From Corylus avellana (Eukaryota; Streptophyta; Magnoliopsida; Fagales; Betulaceae): a DNA stretch of 64,000 bases. The stretch lies in assembly GCF_901000735.1 (NCBI RefSeq), contig NC_081541.1, positions 33,064,060 through 33,128,059 on the forward strand, read 5' to 3'. The stretch's first letter is position 1. Each line of letters opens with the position of its first letter. Under the pieces are notes generated by a model. That model had not been told where the DNA came from. It was given only the letters and a program-made list of their open reading frames with translations, and made no database searches. Shown in pieces: positions 24,056-33,844 of the stretch. A program made the position numbers and the translations under genes.

Positions 24056-24660
24056 ACAAAGGAGAGAGTTTTGCTGCATTAATTGCTCGTTATGTTATGG
24101 ATACATGTAGAGATTGGGGTTCTTGTTTGTTTGCTTTTGATTTGTTCTTGTCTATTTCTTCTGCCTCGTTTCCCAACCCACCAGTGGTGTCACGTTGGTT
24201 ATAGTAGTAGCAAAAATCCACTTAAAAATAAGATACTAATTTTCCAGCTTGCAGGAAATGCTGAGATCGATACATGCTAATTTTACATATTTGAAAGCTT
24301 GCAGGCATCAATAGGAGCTCAAAATAATTCTCATACATATTTGCATATATAGCAACCCATGACTAGCCAAAAAAAAATTCTCAGTTTAAGACCACGACAA
24401 TATTTTTGAACTTGAGGAACATTAAATTTGCTTAGCATTAGAGAAATTAAGGAGTGGCAGAAGTAAGCATATACGAGTCTCAAATTAAAAGCATAGTAGA
24501 ATTAAGCATCACACCCATTCTCACAACCAGCATGAATGGGGAATGAGTCTTAGTTGTCCCAAGTAGCATCTCTAATTACAATCCAATCCATAGGCTTATA
24601 CATATAATTAATTAAAGAGTATCAAGTTCCATCTCCAAGTGAAAGTCGCAGAGAGAGAGG
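24056..24660. other. No gene seen; between copia remnant and copia LTR
   Basis: AT-rich noncoding sequence, possibly the decayed 3' part of the copia element to the left. I see no LTR border, ORF or structured repeat. Confidence 0.4.
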
Positions 24661-25330
24661 TGTTGGCAAAGTGTGGCTCACCTTTGTTGCAATTGGGTTC
24701 ACTGTCATTACTCATCACATTTCTCCATGTAGATAATTGCAGCTGCAATCTTTGACAAAAAGGGGCTTTGTTAAAAGCCTTGGCCGATTGTCTTTATTCC
24801 TCTAAGAAGCCTTGTCTCATTTGTCTTTATTAAAGCTTATAGATAAGGGGGCTTCTAGATGAAAGAAGAAAAATAGGTGTGAAAGGAGAATTGTGGGCTA
24901 TGCTATAGAGTAAGTGACCGAAATGTTTGAAATATGGGTGCAGAAAATTGCCTATATAACAAAATGGAAGGCCACTTGCAAAATAGACACCAACGAGAGC
25001 TTCTTAAAAGAAAGTGAGAGTGCTTTGAGAAAAAAGAGCAAGAAAAATACAAGAGTAGTGTTTTTCTGAGAGAGTGAGCAAAACACAAGAGTGTGTATTT
25101 TTCAAGAGTGTGAGAGATACACTTTGTAAGTGAGATCTGCTAATCCATAATTGTAGTTCATTCAAAGTGATATAGTAATATCTGGTGTGCTCTGTGGACG
25201 TAGACAGTATTGGCTGAACCACGTATAACTTCTTGTCTTGTGCCTTTATATTTTATTATTGTTGTATTCTTGACAAATTGAATCCCAAGATTCTGTCAAG
25301 AGGAATTAGCGGCGTCCTAATTTCCTAACA
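24661..25330 (+). mobile_element. Copia 5' LTR (670 bp)
   Basis: The LTR begins TGTTGG and ends CTAACA (TGTT..AACA inverted ends). The primer-binding site TGGTATCAGAGC follows at 25333-25344, two bases inside, and copia gag starts at 25399. It is a different family from the LTR at 3392-4083. No 3' LTR was found. Confidence 0.85.
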
Positions 25331-25398
25331 ATTGGTATCAGAGCACGGTTCGTGTTCCGTTCGAGTAGGAGCAATAGCGTCAAGTTTATACAACAAGG

Positions 25399-26334
25399 AT
25401 GTCTCGCGAAACCCCCGAAACCACTCCTGAAGTTGCTTCTCCAAGTGACAGTTCAAAGAAATGGAGTCCAAATTATGGATCCGGCGGATCTATGAAAGTT
25501 GAAATAAAGCCATTTGATGAGAAGATCAGTTTTGGTTTATGGCAAAGGCGGATGCGTGGCGTTCTTATTCAACAAAGGCTACTAGTTGCCTTAGAAGAAA
25601 GACCGGAGGAGATGACTGACCCCGAATGGTCAGATATCGATCAACGAGCAATCTCTACCATTGAAATGTATATCACAGGTGATGTGTTAAATCATGTGAT
25701 ATCAGCGATTTCTGCCAAAGATATGTGGGACAAGCTTGAAGCCATATATCTAGGGAAATCCTTGTCAAATAAGCTTTTCCTCAAGAAGAAACTCTTCAAG
25801 CTGGAGATGAAGGAAGGCGAGGACGTGATGAAGCATATCAACATCTTCAACGCTTTGATCAACGACTTGAACCAGATAGATGTTCAATTCAGTGAAGAAG
25901 ATCAAGCCTTGTTATTGCTTGCATCATTTCCAGATTCATATGAGCATTTTGTCACCACGCTGATGTTTGGAAAAACAACTCTCAAGTTCAATGAGATTGT
26001 GCAAGAGATCATCTCTCATATGACCATGAAGAAGATAGATGATAAGTCCACTTTCGGGTCTGCTTTGAATGTAGAAAGTAGAGGCCGAAATTCAAATAGA
26101 GACAGTGGGCGTGGAAGGTCGAAGTCAAGGGCTGGCAGGTCAAAATCAAGGTATCCAAGAAATTCCAACAGCCAGAGCAGCTCAAAAACTATTGAGTGTT
26201 GGAATTGTGGCAGGACGGGTCACTACAAAAATCAGTATAAAGCTCCAAAAAAGGAGGCAACAAGCGACTCTGCAAACGTGGTAGCAGATGAAGCGCAAGA
26301 TATATATATATATAAACTACAATCTCAAATCTAA
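25399..26334 (+). CDS. Copia gag ORF, 3' end fused to duplicated NDUFB9 DNA
   Basis: An intact 311-codon ORF encodes a copia gag: FDEKISFGLWQRRMRGVL (residues ~39-56), DQRAISTIEMYIT, the UBN2-type KKLFKLEMKEGEDVMKHINIF core, LLLASFPDSY, a basic RGRSKSR-rich tail and a zinc knuckle at about 267-280. The knuckle reads C-W-N-C-G-R-T-G-H-Y-K-N-Q-Y: the last cysteine of CCHC is tyrosine, so zinc binding is probably impaired. Real gag homology stops near 26300 at a (TA)n run. The last codons come from a duplicated copy of the NDUFB9 3' region. No protease, integrase or RT follows, so the element is dead. Confidence 0.85.
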   Translation: MSRETPETTPEVASPSDSSKKWSPNYGSGGSMKVEIKPFDEKISFGLWQRRMRGVLIQQRLLVALEERPEEMTDPEWSDIDQRAISTIEMYITGDVLNHVISAISAKDMWDKLEAIYLGKSLSNKLFLKKKLFKLEMKEGEDVMKHINIFNALINDLNQIDVQFSEEDQALLLLASFPDSYEHFVTTLMFGKTTLKFNEIVQEIISHMTMKKIDDKSTFGSALNVESRGRNSNRDSGRGRSKSRAGRSKSRYPRNSNSQSSSKTIECWNCGRTGHYKNQYKAPKKEATSDSANVVADEAQDIYIYKLQSQI

Positions 26335-26585
26335 ACTAACAAAAAAGGAGCAGGTTTAGATGTAACTAAAAGGAAGCAGGTTTAGTCATTATCTTCTCGA
26401 CCATATTTGTATACTATCTCAATCTGCATTAACAACAAATATCACAACTGTGTCACAAACAAATGCAAATCACATTAACTTGCAAGAATGACGAAGTCTA
26501 GAGCCTACTGATTGCAATGAAAAATCCACCAATCTACAATACAAACACTACACTCACAGCCTGAGAGGATAATGGAACATAAAAT
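26309..26585 (-). pseudogene. Duplicated terminal exon and 3' flank of NDUFB9
   Basis: This segment repeats 29036-29331 with small indels. It contains a copy of the NDUFB9 last exon at 26382-26423 with its splice acceptor and stop preserved. It would encode IEIVYKYGREDND, one residue (N to K) different from the functional exon. It lies downstream of the true last exon in the same orientation and directly against the truncated copia gag. It could only be used by skipping the real exon 5, so it is most likely a relic. Confidence 0.85.
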
Positions 26586-27084
26586 TAAAAAAATTAAAAA
26601 ATAAATAATGGTTAATATTATGAGATCGGGTCGTGTATTTGGAGCTTACTCAACCTGAATGGTTGATTCGTCTCTTCTCTCTCTATGGAGTGTGACTCAC
26701 TAAAATTTAGATCATATTTTGCTATTCTTTAACGCCCTCGTCTCTTTCACCCTCCCCGGCATGAATCAAAAAAGAAAATTGATAGTATGCTTTTCCTGTT
26801 ATTTTGCTTTTGCATGTCTCTCTCTATCTCTTTAAATGACTTTTTGAGGTCCTCATGGGTTTCCGCTAGGAATTACATGGACTTGCAATTTTATGATTCA
26901 CCCTATTTATTTAAAATAAATGGTTTGAATTTAACCATCTAAATAATAAAAAATTTTTTTTTTTTGGTCAAAAAAAAAAAAAGAAACTACCGGAGGGCCA
27001 AACTACTATCTAAAAAAATAATGTTAATCTTCACACTTATTTATCGCATTTATTTCATACCGATGACGTAACGTAAAAAATAAT
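26586..27084. other. No gene seen
   Basis: AT-rich noncoding DNA with homopolymer tracts. Nothing specific was recognised. Confidence 0.4.
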
Positions 27085-27195
27085 GTTTTTTTTTTTTTTT
27101 TTTGACATGTCCGCACAAGAGGGGGGAGGGGGGATTCAAACTAGTAACCTCCGCTTCATTAGGCGTGGTCCCAGCCGATTGAGCTACCTCTTGGG
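27085..27195 (-). mobile_element. tRNA-derived SINE, copy 1
   Basis: On the minus strand the element starts GAGGTAGCTCAATCGGCTGG (A-box-like), carries a B-box-like GTTTGAATCC, has a C/T-rich patch and ends in GGACATGTCAAAA. The poly-A tail appears as a T-run at 27085-27103. The same layout recurs at 54314 and as a truncated copy at 58804. The A and B boxes are pol III promoter elements inherited from a tRNA. It is not a tRNA gene because no cloverleaf 3' half exists. Confidence 0.75.
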
Positions 27196-27299
27196 TGATT
27201 TCCAATATCCACCACTTCAACAATAAAATATAACACGAGATACTTTTGTCATATTTTCAGTTTTGCCATCTACTTAACTAATAAATAAATGAGAAAAAT

Positions 27300-28350
27300 A
27301 TAAAAAAGCCATCCAAATTACTAGTTGTTTGCGCGCAATATAGCCACCCAATTTTCAAAATGTACTAAAGCAGCCCCAAAACTACTAAAATGTATCAAAA
27401 ATGCCACTTATTTTTTTATATTCCTATAATACTCCTATTCTTTTAACAAATAAAATAATTGTAAAAAAAACAAAACAATTTTTTTTAAAATACAATTAAA
27501 AAAAAAAAAAAAAAAAAAAAGGTTTTTTGGTATAAATAAATAATGGAAAAAATTACAGTTTACCCCCCTAAAGTTGACAACGTTTTACAATTCGAACATC
27601 AAAGTTTCAATTTTTGCAATCCACCTCCCCAAAGTTCCTATTTTTTGCAATTTGACCAATTGTATCCAAAACTTTCCATATTGCCCCTAATTTTTATTTT
27701 TTTATAAAAAAAAAAAAAAAAAAATTGGGGTGGTCGTAACCACCCTTTGCCCATCTGGCCATTTTTGCACCCCTAATTTTTTTTTTCATAAAAAATTAAA
27801 AAAAAAAAAAAATAGGGGCAATATGGGAATTTTGGGATAATATTGGTTGAATTGAAAAAAATTAAAACTTTGTAGGTGTGGGTTGCAAAAATTGAAACTT
27901 TGATGTTCGAATTGAAAAACGCTGTCAACTTTTGAGGGTAAATTGTAATTTTTCCATAAATAATTTATGTCAATTACAGTGACTAATTTAGGCCAACTAC
28001 AGTGACTATTCATGTCGTATTAAAGTAAAATCAAAGGTACGGTTATTGAGATATTTCAAAAGAAAAAAAAAAATAGTCCCTGGAGTCAAATTCGGTTAAA
28101 AACTAATTATTTATTTATTCAAAAAAAAAAATTGTATTTATTCGCCCATTGGTTTTTTTTTTTTTTTTTTGTATTTTTCACTTTTTTATTTTTACCATTA
28201 TTTTATTATTTTATTTGTTTAAAGAATATGGGCATTATAGGAATATAAAAAAATAAATGGCCTTTTTGATACATTTTGATAGTTTGGGAGCTACTTTAGT
28301 ACATTTTGAACATCTTGTGGCTATATTGCAAACAGCTGGTAGGTGCTTAA
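27300..28350. mobile_element. Foldback (long-TIR) element enclosing a second one
   Basis: The arms at about 27309-27480 and 28180-28345 are diverged inverted repeats: 'tagttgtttgc..caatatagcc' and 'ttttcaaaatgtactaaa' at left reappear reversed at right. Long inverted ends with no coding interior suggest a nonautonomous Mutator-like element. I could not fix the outer ends or a target duplication. A second foldback lies inside (27543-27960). Confidence 0.65.
27543..27960. mobile_element. Inner foldback element
   Basis: The left arm (27543-27690, with 'gttgacaacgtttt.caattcgaacatcaaagtttcaa') and right arm (27815-27960, with its reverse complement) can pair over about 140 bp with mismatches. 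The ends read TGGAAAAA..TTTTTCCA, and TAAATAA occurs on both sides, but AT-rich flanks make the target duplication uncertain. No coding capacity. Confidence 0.7.
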
Positions 28351-29138
28351 TTTTGTAAATATGTTCAAGTTGCAATTTTTTTCATGTCGACCCTGATTAA
28401 TGCTGCATTGTTGACCATTGCAGGCTGGGAAAAATGCAGCGGACGGGAGGGATGGAATGAATAAAGTTGTTCATTAAACAAGTTATGCTGAACTTGCAAT
28501 TTATGTAGCTTGTTAAACAGATCCATTTCAAGGGAAAGCCAAGTACACATTAATGAGCAACTAGGCATATCTCAAAACATTCAAAGTTCAAAGCCACCAT
28601 CTGAGCGTCACATAAGAAACACATCAAAGACACCAGAGCCTTGATCATCATCATCAGTCATTGATCATCTCGATCTGCAACACTAACAAAATAACAAAGA
28701 AAACATCAAAACGAGATCTTATACAAAGGAGAGAGACCAAGTCCTTCCATTTGATCACCATTGGCAGTACTAGATGGGTTTGTCTGTGCATGTCAAAAGG
28801 GAACACGTCACCAAAAATAAATTCTTGAGGGGAATGAGCAACAAGACGCATTGATATCTTAGATAATATTTTCCAAACAAATCAGGACCACCAATCTCAA
28901 AGAACCAAATCTAACTTGACCTAAGATTTCATAGCTCTCTATCTCATATTTATTCAACCCCGTTGAAATGATTTGTGCACTTGCACTAAAAACAATGTTC
29001 TCACTACACAATTTGGAAGTTCAAAAAGCTGATATAAACTACAATCTCAAATCTAAACTAACAAAAAAAAGCAGCACGTATCACATGCAACTAATCATAT
29101 TGCTAACCTTTATTTATTGCCATTGAAAGGAAGCAGGT
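28351..29138 (-). other. NDUFB9 3' flank, no gene recognised
   Basis: This lies just 3' of the NDUFB9 stop. Part near 29139 is probably its 3' UTR. Short minus ORFs of 65-67 codons have no recognisable family. Confidence 0.45.
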
Positions 29139-31898
29139 TTAGTCATTATCTTCTCGACCATAGTTGTATACTATCTCAATCTGCATGAACAACAAAATAT
29201 CACAACTGTGTCACAAACAAATGCAAATCACATCAACTTGCAAGAATGATGAAGTCTAGAGCCTACTAATCCACCAATCTACAATACAAACACTACACTC
29301 ACAGCCTGAGAGGATAATGGAACATAAACTTTAAAAATTTTAAAAAAAGAAATAGGAAAACCAATACATGAAAAACACAACCCTTTTCTCAAACATATGG
29401 AAGTTCCCTCTTTCTTTTTCCCAACCTTCTTGCATTATAAACAACAGTTTTGGAATGCGATGTAAGAGGAATAGGTGCAACGCTCATATATTAGAATTCT
29501 TCCAAGTACCAAAAGAAAAAATCCTTTAGGCCAACAGTTACACAATCAACATAGTTAGAAGATAAAATTGATATTTTTCAGGGGTGAAAAAAGGTGATGA
29601 CCAAGTTTAAGATTACCTATCCATTTCCATATATTCCTAATTCTCCCATTGACATGAAATAGTAACTGGGATTAAGTGATTCAATATCCATATATGTGCA
29701 TGGAAATGAAGAAGTAAACTAGTGAAAAGAGGATGGAAAACAAATTTGATTAGCCAAATAATGAATTATCATAATGACTTACCCCAGATGGTGGAATTGG
29801 GTTTCGCGTGAACTTGGAACCACCAGGCGCCCAAGGAACTGCACAAAACAAAGGAAAAAAAAATATACATATGATGATAGGAATAAGTGAGCTTCAAACT
29901 GCATAGGTAGACTTAAAACAAAAAAATAAAAATAAGTAATAAGCACAATTTATGACGTATGCTGAGAATCACTTAAATCATTTAAGTTCATATGACAGTA
30001 ATAAGAGCAACATCAACATAACCTGAAGATAACCTAACAGAATTTAATACATAATCAACAAGCCTTCATCCTCAAGTCAAGGCATGCAAATTAGTCTAAT
30101 GTCCCAAAAATTTTATGAACTCCAAATTTTACAAGCTACCATAAACTTGATATACATGTTAAGATTCAAGAATAGAGTGGATGGACTTTCTCTCTTTGTC
30201 AATAATTTTAAGACCTTTTGGAATATGGTCAAACATGCCATCAATATCTCACTGAGGTGATGCAGTACAAGTTCCTGTATTTTTAATCCTAATTTCTGAA
30301 TCACAGACACCAACAAACTGCAGCCTAAACAAGATTTAGATTCTGGGGCTTCCACCATACTGCTTACCAATATAAGGATCAGGGTGCCGCCACTTATTGT
30401 AGCTAGCTTCACCATCAGCTATCAGTCTATCAATTGTGTCAGGGTCTTCCTGCAAATCCACCACCGAAATAAAATAAAACAAAATACCAGCAGACTTAGT
30501 AACAACAAAAGGAACAGAGTTAGAGTGACAAAGATGTGCTGTCAACTTCCAATATTCGAGTAAGTTAAGGGAATCATAATCATTATCAGCAACATCATAT
30601 GAGTACCATTATTACAATTTGCATCACTTATACAGCTTAAACTCAGCAGACCAGTTCATTCTTTCATAATAATCAAGTAACATTATTGCAATGCCTTGAA
30701 CTAGGAATGAGCTTTTCACTTTGGTATTTACAGTCAAAAGACATGGGCTTTATACATACACGAATAGGTTTACTAGAATGGAATTCCAGCATGGTTAAGA
30801 TATCGTCAAACTGACATTGTTGGACTGATTACAATAAGCAGCAATCGCAGTTGTCCAAGCATGCCTGCTTATTTTATATATTAGCTTTCTAAAATATTCC
30901 TACTAAATTTGAACAACAAAACTCAGACATTCACCATGAGTATTAAATCATCACTTATCCTAAAAGCTTAAACTAATAAAAAATAATAAATTTAATTATT
31001 TAATTAATACTTTAATACTTTCGTTAATGTGTTTTCCCACTCCACATTTTAATTGAAAATGGGGTAAACTGTGGACTCAAAATTCATGCTTGGGACCTTA
31101 CCTTTGATACCATTTAAATCACCGATTATTTCAAAACCACAAGTACATAATATAACTATGCCACAGAAATACCTTCACACATGTCGGTTCACACGGAGTT
31201 CCTTCTCTTTATGACTATGAAAATACAACTATAATCATTCCCTGCAACTAACTACGAAAAATCTACTACGGATTTTGGTAAAATGCAGGATCTTTTAAAT
31301 CGCCGACTAGGCTAAAAAAATAAGATTAAAAAAAAAAAGCAGCAAATATCTATAAGACCGAGAAATAAAATTTATAATCAGCGAATTACACTCGTAGCAA
31401 GCCACTCTTATAAGTTACATTTTCCATTAATTATATATTTTTTTCAGCTATAATTTTCTTTTATTTTTGGAAAAAAGAAGCAAATATGCTACTACATTAC
31501 TATACTATGAGCCAAAAATATCAATTTCTCTTCTTTTTTTTTTTCTGTAGAAAAATAAACTATATACAGACAAATAGAAGGAAAATTTTGAAGAGAACGA
31601 ACCACGTGTTTGTTGGCGTCGAAACGCTCGCGGAGTTCTGAAGCCTGAAACAGAGAAAAATCATAAATTGAAAAGGTCAAAAGTAAGACGAGCTGAGATT
31701 ACAACGAGATCAGATTGGAAATGGAATAGATTGTGAAGAACGACGATCGTGAGGGTGAGTGATTACATCTTGGTAGAAGATGTGGCGATGGACGGCCCAG
31801 TTGAGCTTGTCCTTGAGAGCTCGCCTGTACAGGATCCGAACCCTCTCCCTCTGCGCTGCTCTCCGAGCGAAGTACCCTGCTGTGGAGGTCACGCTCAT
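29139..31898 (-). CDS. NDUFB9: Complex I B22 subunit, LYR protein (NDUFB9/CIB22)
   Basis: This encodes the accessory subunit NDUFB9 (B22; CIB22 in Arabidopsis) of mitochondrial NADH:ubiquinone oxidoreductase, a LYR-motif protein of the membrane arm. Five exons on the minus strand, all GT..AG: 31767-31898, 31603-31644, 30368-30449, 29783-29838, 29139-29180. They total 354 bp, giving 117 aa, the length I recall for plant orthologs. The LYR tripeptide is at residues 23-25 (RILYRRAL). NWAVHRHIFYQD, ASYNKWRHPDPYI and PWAPGGSKFTRNP follow, ending YNYGREDND. The ATG at 31898 gives the conserved MSVTSTAGY start. A GA/CT microsatellite (31899-31921) lies directly upstream, so translation could only extend through a non-ATG codon. 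A duplicated last exon lies downstream at 26382-26423. Confidence 0.95.
30941..31150 (-). mobile_element. Degenerate TRIM copy in NDUFB9 intron
   Basis: This is related to the TRIM at 12554. The left LTR-like part (30941-31017) contains 'ttaaatcatcacttatcctaaaagcttaaact', a preserved primer-site core 'tttgataccat' sits at 31102-31112, and a decayed right LTR begins 'ttaaatcaccgatt'. It lies in the intron between exons at 31603 and 30449. The ends are too diverged for a target duplication. Confidence 0.7.
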
Positions 31899-33318
31899 CT
31901 CTCTCTCTCTCTCTCTCTCTCTAGATTCTTCGTCCTTCTCTCTCTCCCCTTGCTCGCTCACCTTCAGGTTGGATTTGTCAAAGGCAGTGATACGAGAACG
32001 ACACCATTTCCACGAGTCCCTTTTGTGATTGGCCCAATAGGCCTCCTATGCGGATGGGTTAAGATCCAAAGAAAACAGACTGTGGCCCATTAAGTTATTT
32101 TGTAATTCTATTCTATCCACGGACCTTTTGCTTTTAGGCATCCTTCATGGAGTTTCTAGATTTGTTAAGATAATTTTATAATTAGGGTTCTTTAATTATT
32201 TATTTTGGGAAAATTACATTTTTCGTCTTGTGGTTTGTGATTTGCACTTGTACCAAACTCGTCCTGGGGTATCAAAAGTACCTTGAAGATCACTCTGGTT
32301 GCAAATTGTGCAAAATAGTTCATGTCGTCCAATCATTTGACGAAAACCGCTAGATGCCAATGTAAATTTACGTTATAACCAATTGCATAGGTACACATGG
32401 CATAACAAATGAGTCATGCCACATTAAAAACATGTTATTAACACCTATAAGTATTAGGTCACGACATTTAAAAAAGTAGCACATAGCACCTTATCTCAGT
32501 TGTTTAGATTTTATTATGTATGAGTGAATCAATTAAAAGTATATATTGTAATAGAGAATAACTTCTATAAGGTGTTGGTACAAATCAAGACATTTGTGCT
32601 CTCTAATAAGAGCATGATAAATCAGCGTGGAACACCATAACAAAAATAAGTATAAACACCTAATTTATTTTTACTAATAACTCATGCGTTAAAACAAAAG
32701 ATATTCTAGAATAAAATTTTCATATTTTTCCTACCGAAACCCACCACCAACTACAAACCCACCACATGATAGCCCAGACGACGCCGGCCAACCTAGATCA
32801 CGCCACGCCGGCTGGTCTGGGTAATTATGATAACAAAATCCAAACCGTTTAATTAAAGATTAGAATTAAGATTTTATAAAGTTCACAATAAACTAGCCTT
32901 AGAAAATCTAGAGAATCTTGATCCCTTCCAAACAATGTTAAGAAAATTATCTTTCCTGACTATTTTTATTCTTCAAATTTTTGCTTGTCTATGTTTGAAT
33001 AATTAAAATCAGAAGATGAAATTATGAAATCAAGATGATTTGTCGTGCAATTAGGTCATAGGGTTGGACCCATTAGATAGGAATGGGGATTAATTTCTAT
33101 ACAATTGGTTTGATTGGTTCTGTGATGTGTTGAGATATGATTGGTTCATTGATTTTGATGTAATAAGATCCTCTCCATTTCCATTTCATCTAACGGTATA
33201 CAATAGTGCAGAAAATAAAAAGAAAAAAAGAAAAAATCATTCACAAATCAATGCTGCCGACAGAGTGCCATGTAATTATGTAATCAGTAAGCTGTGAGAT
33301 CATCTCACTGTTTCATAA
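31899..33318. other. NDUFB9 upstream region and intergenic DNA
   Basis: This is the promoter side of NDUFB9, with a (CT)n tract at 31899-31921 in the probable leader. Sequence at about 32210-32380 ('gaaaattacatttttcgtcttgtgg..') resembles one arm of the foldback elements elsewhere in the window, without a clear partner. No gene was found. Confidence 0.45.
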
Positions 33319-33523
33319 NNNNNNNNNNNNNNNNNNNNNNNNNNNNNNNNNNNNNNNNNNNNNNNNNNNNNNNNNNNNNNNNNNNNNNNNNNNNNNNNNN
33401 NNNNNNNNNNNNNNNNNNAAAAAAAAAAAAAAAAAAAGAAATCATTCACAAATCAATGCTGCCGACAGAATGCCATGTAATTATGTAATCAGTAAGTTGT
33501 GAGATCATCTCACTGTTTCATAA
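33229..33523. other. Assembly gap (100 N) with the same ~85-bp sequence on both sides
   Basis: Ns occupy 33319-33418. The 33236-33318 sequence reappears at 33441-33523 with only two substitutions, and A-rich runs sit before each copy. A 100-N run normally means unknown size. The duplicate may be a real tandem repeat that broke the assembly or an unmerged contig overlap. Confidence 0.9.
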
Positions 33524-33531
33524 ACACTATT

Positions 33532-33532
<1 letters not shown>

Positions 33533-33560
<28 letters not shown>
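33533..33560. repeat. (GA)n microsatellite
   Basis: A pure dinucleotide run followed by a G-rich patch, downstream of the kinesin stop codon in its probable 3' region. Confidence 0.85.
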
Positions 33561-33564
<4 letters not shown>

Positions 33565-33844
33565 GGGGGGAGGGGTTGAGACTTTGAGACACCAGAAATT
33601 GACAAGCATATATTATTATATTCGTGAAAGATACAACAAAACCAGAAAGCCAGATTACCAAAACCAAATGTAGCTTTCTAACCTAAGCAAGATTAAGTGA
33701 GATTTGAAGAGTTGCTATTACAATCAAAGACAATCTGCCTCAATCTGGATCGTGAAAAAGAATGCTAAAGGGGCAGTCGAATTGAACAAATCACCTCTAC
33801 AATTGTACATGTATGGGGGGGGTGGGGGGGTGCATAAGGCAAGC

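Noticed and set aside
31710..31961. Longer NDUFB9 first exon with an extra Glu/Arg-rich N-terminus
   Set aside because: The extension starts at GTG, not ATG, and is encoded by a GA microsatellite. The conserved ATG is at 31898.
33294..33488. ORF reading across the N gap
   Set aside because: More than half of it is unknown bases and a poly-lysine run from an A tract.
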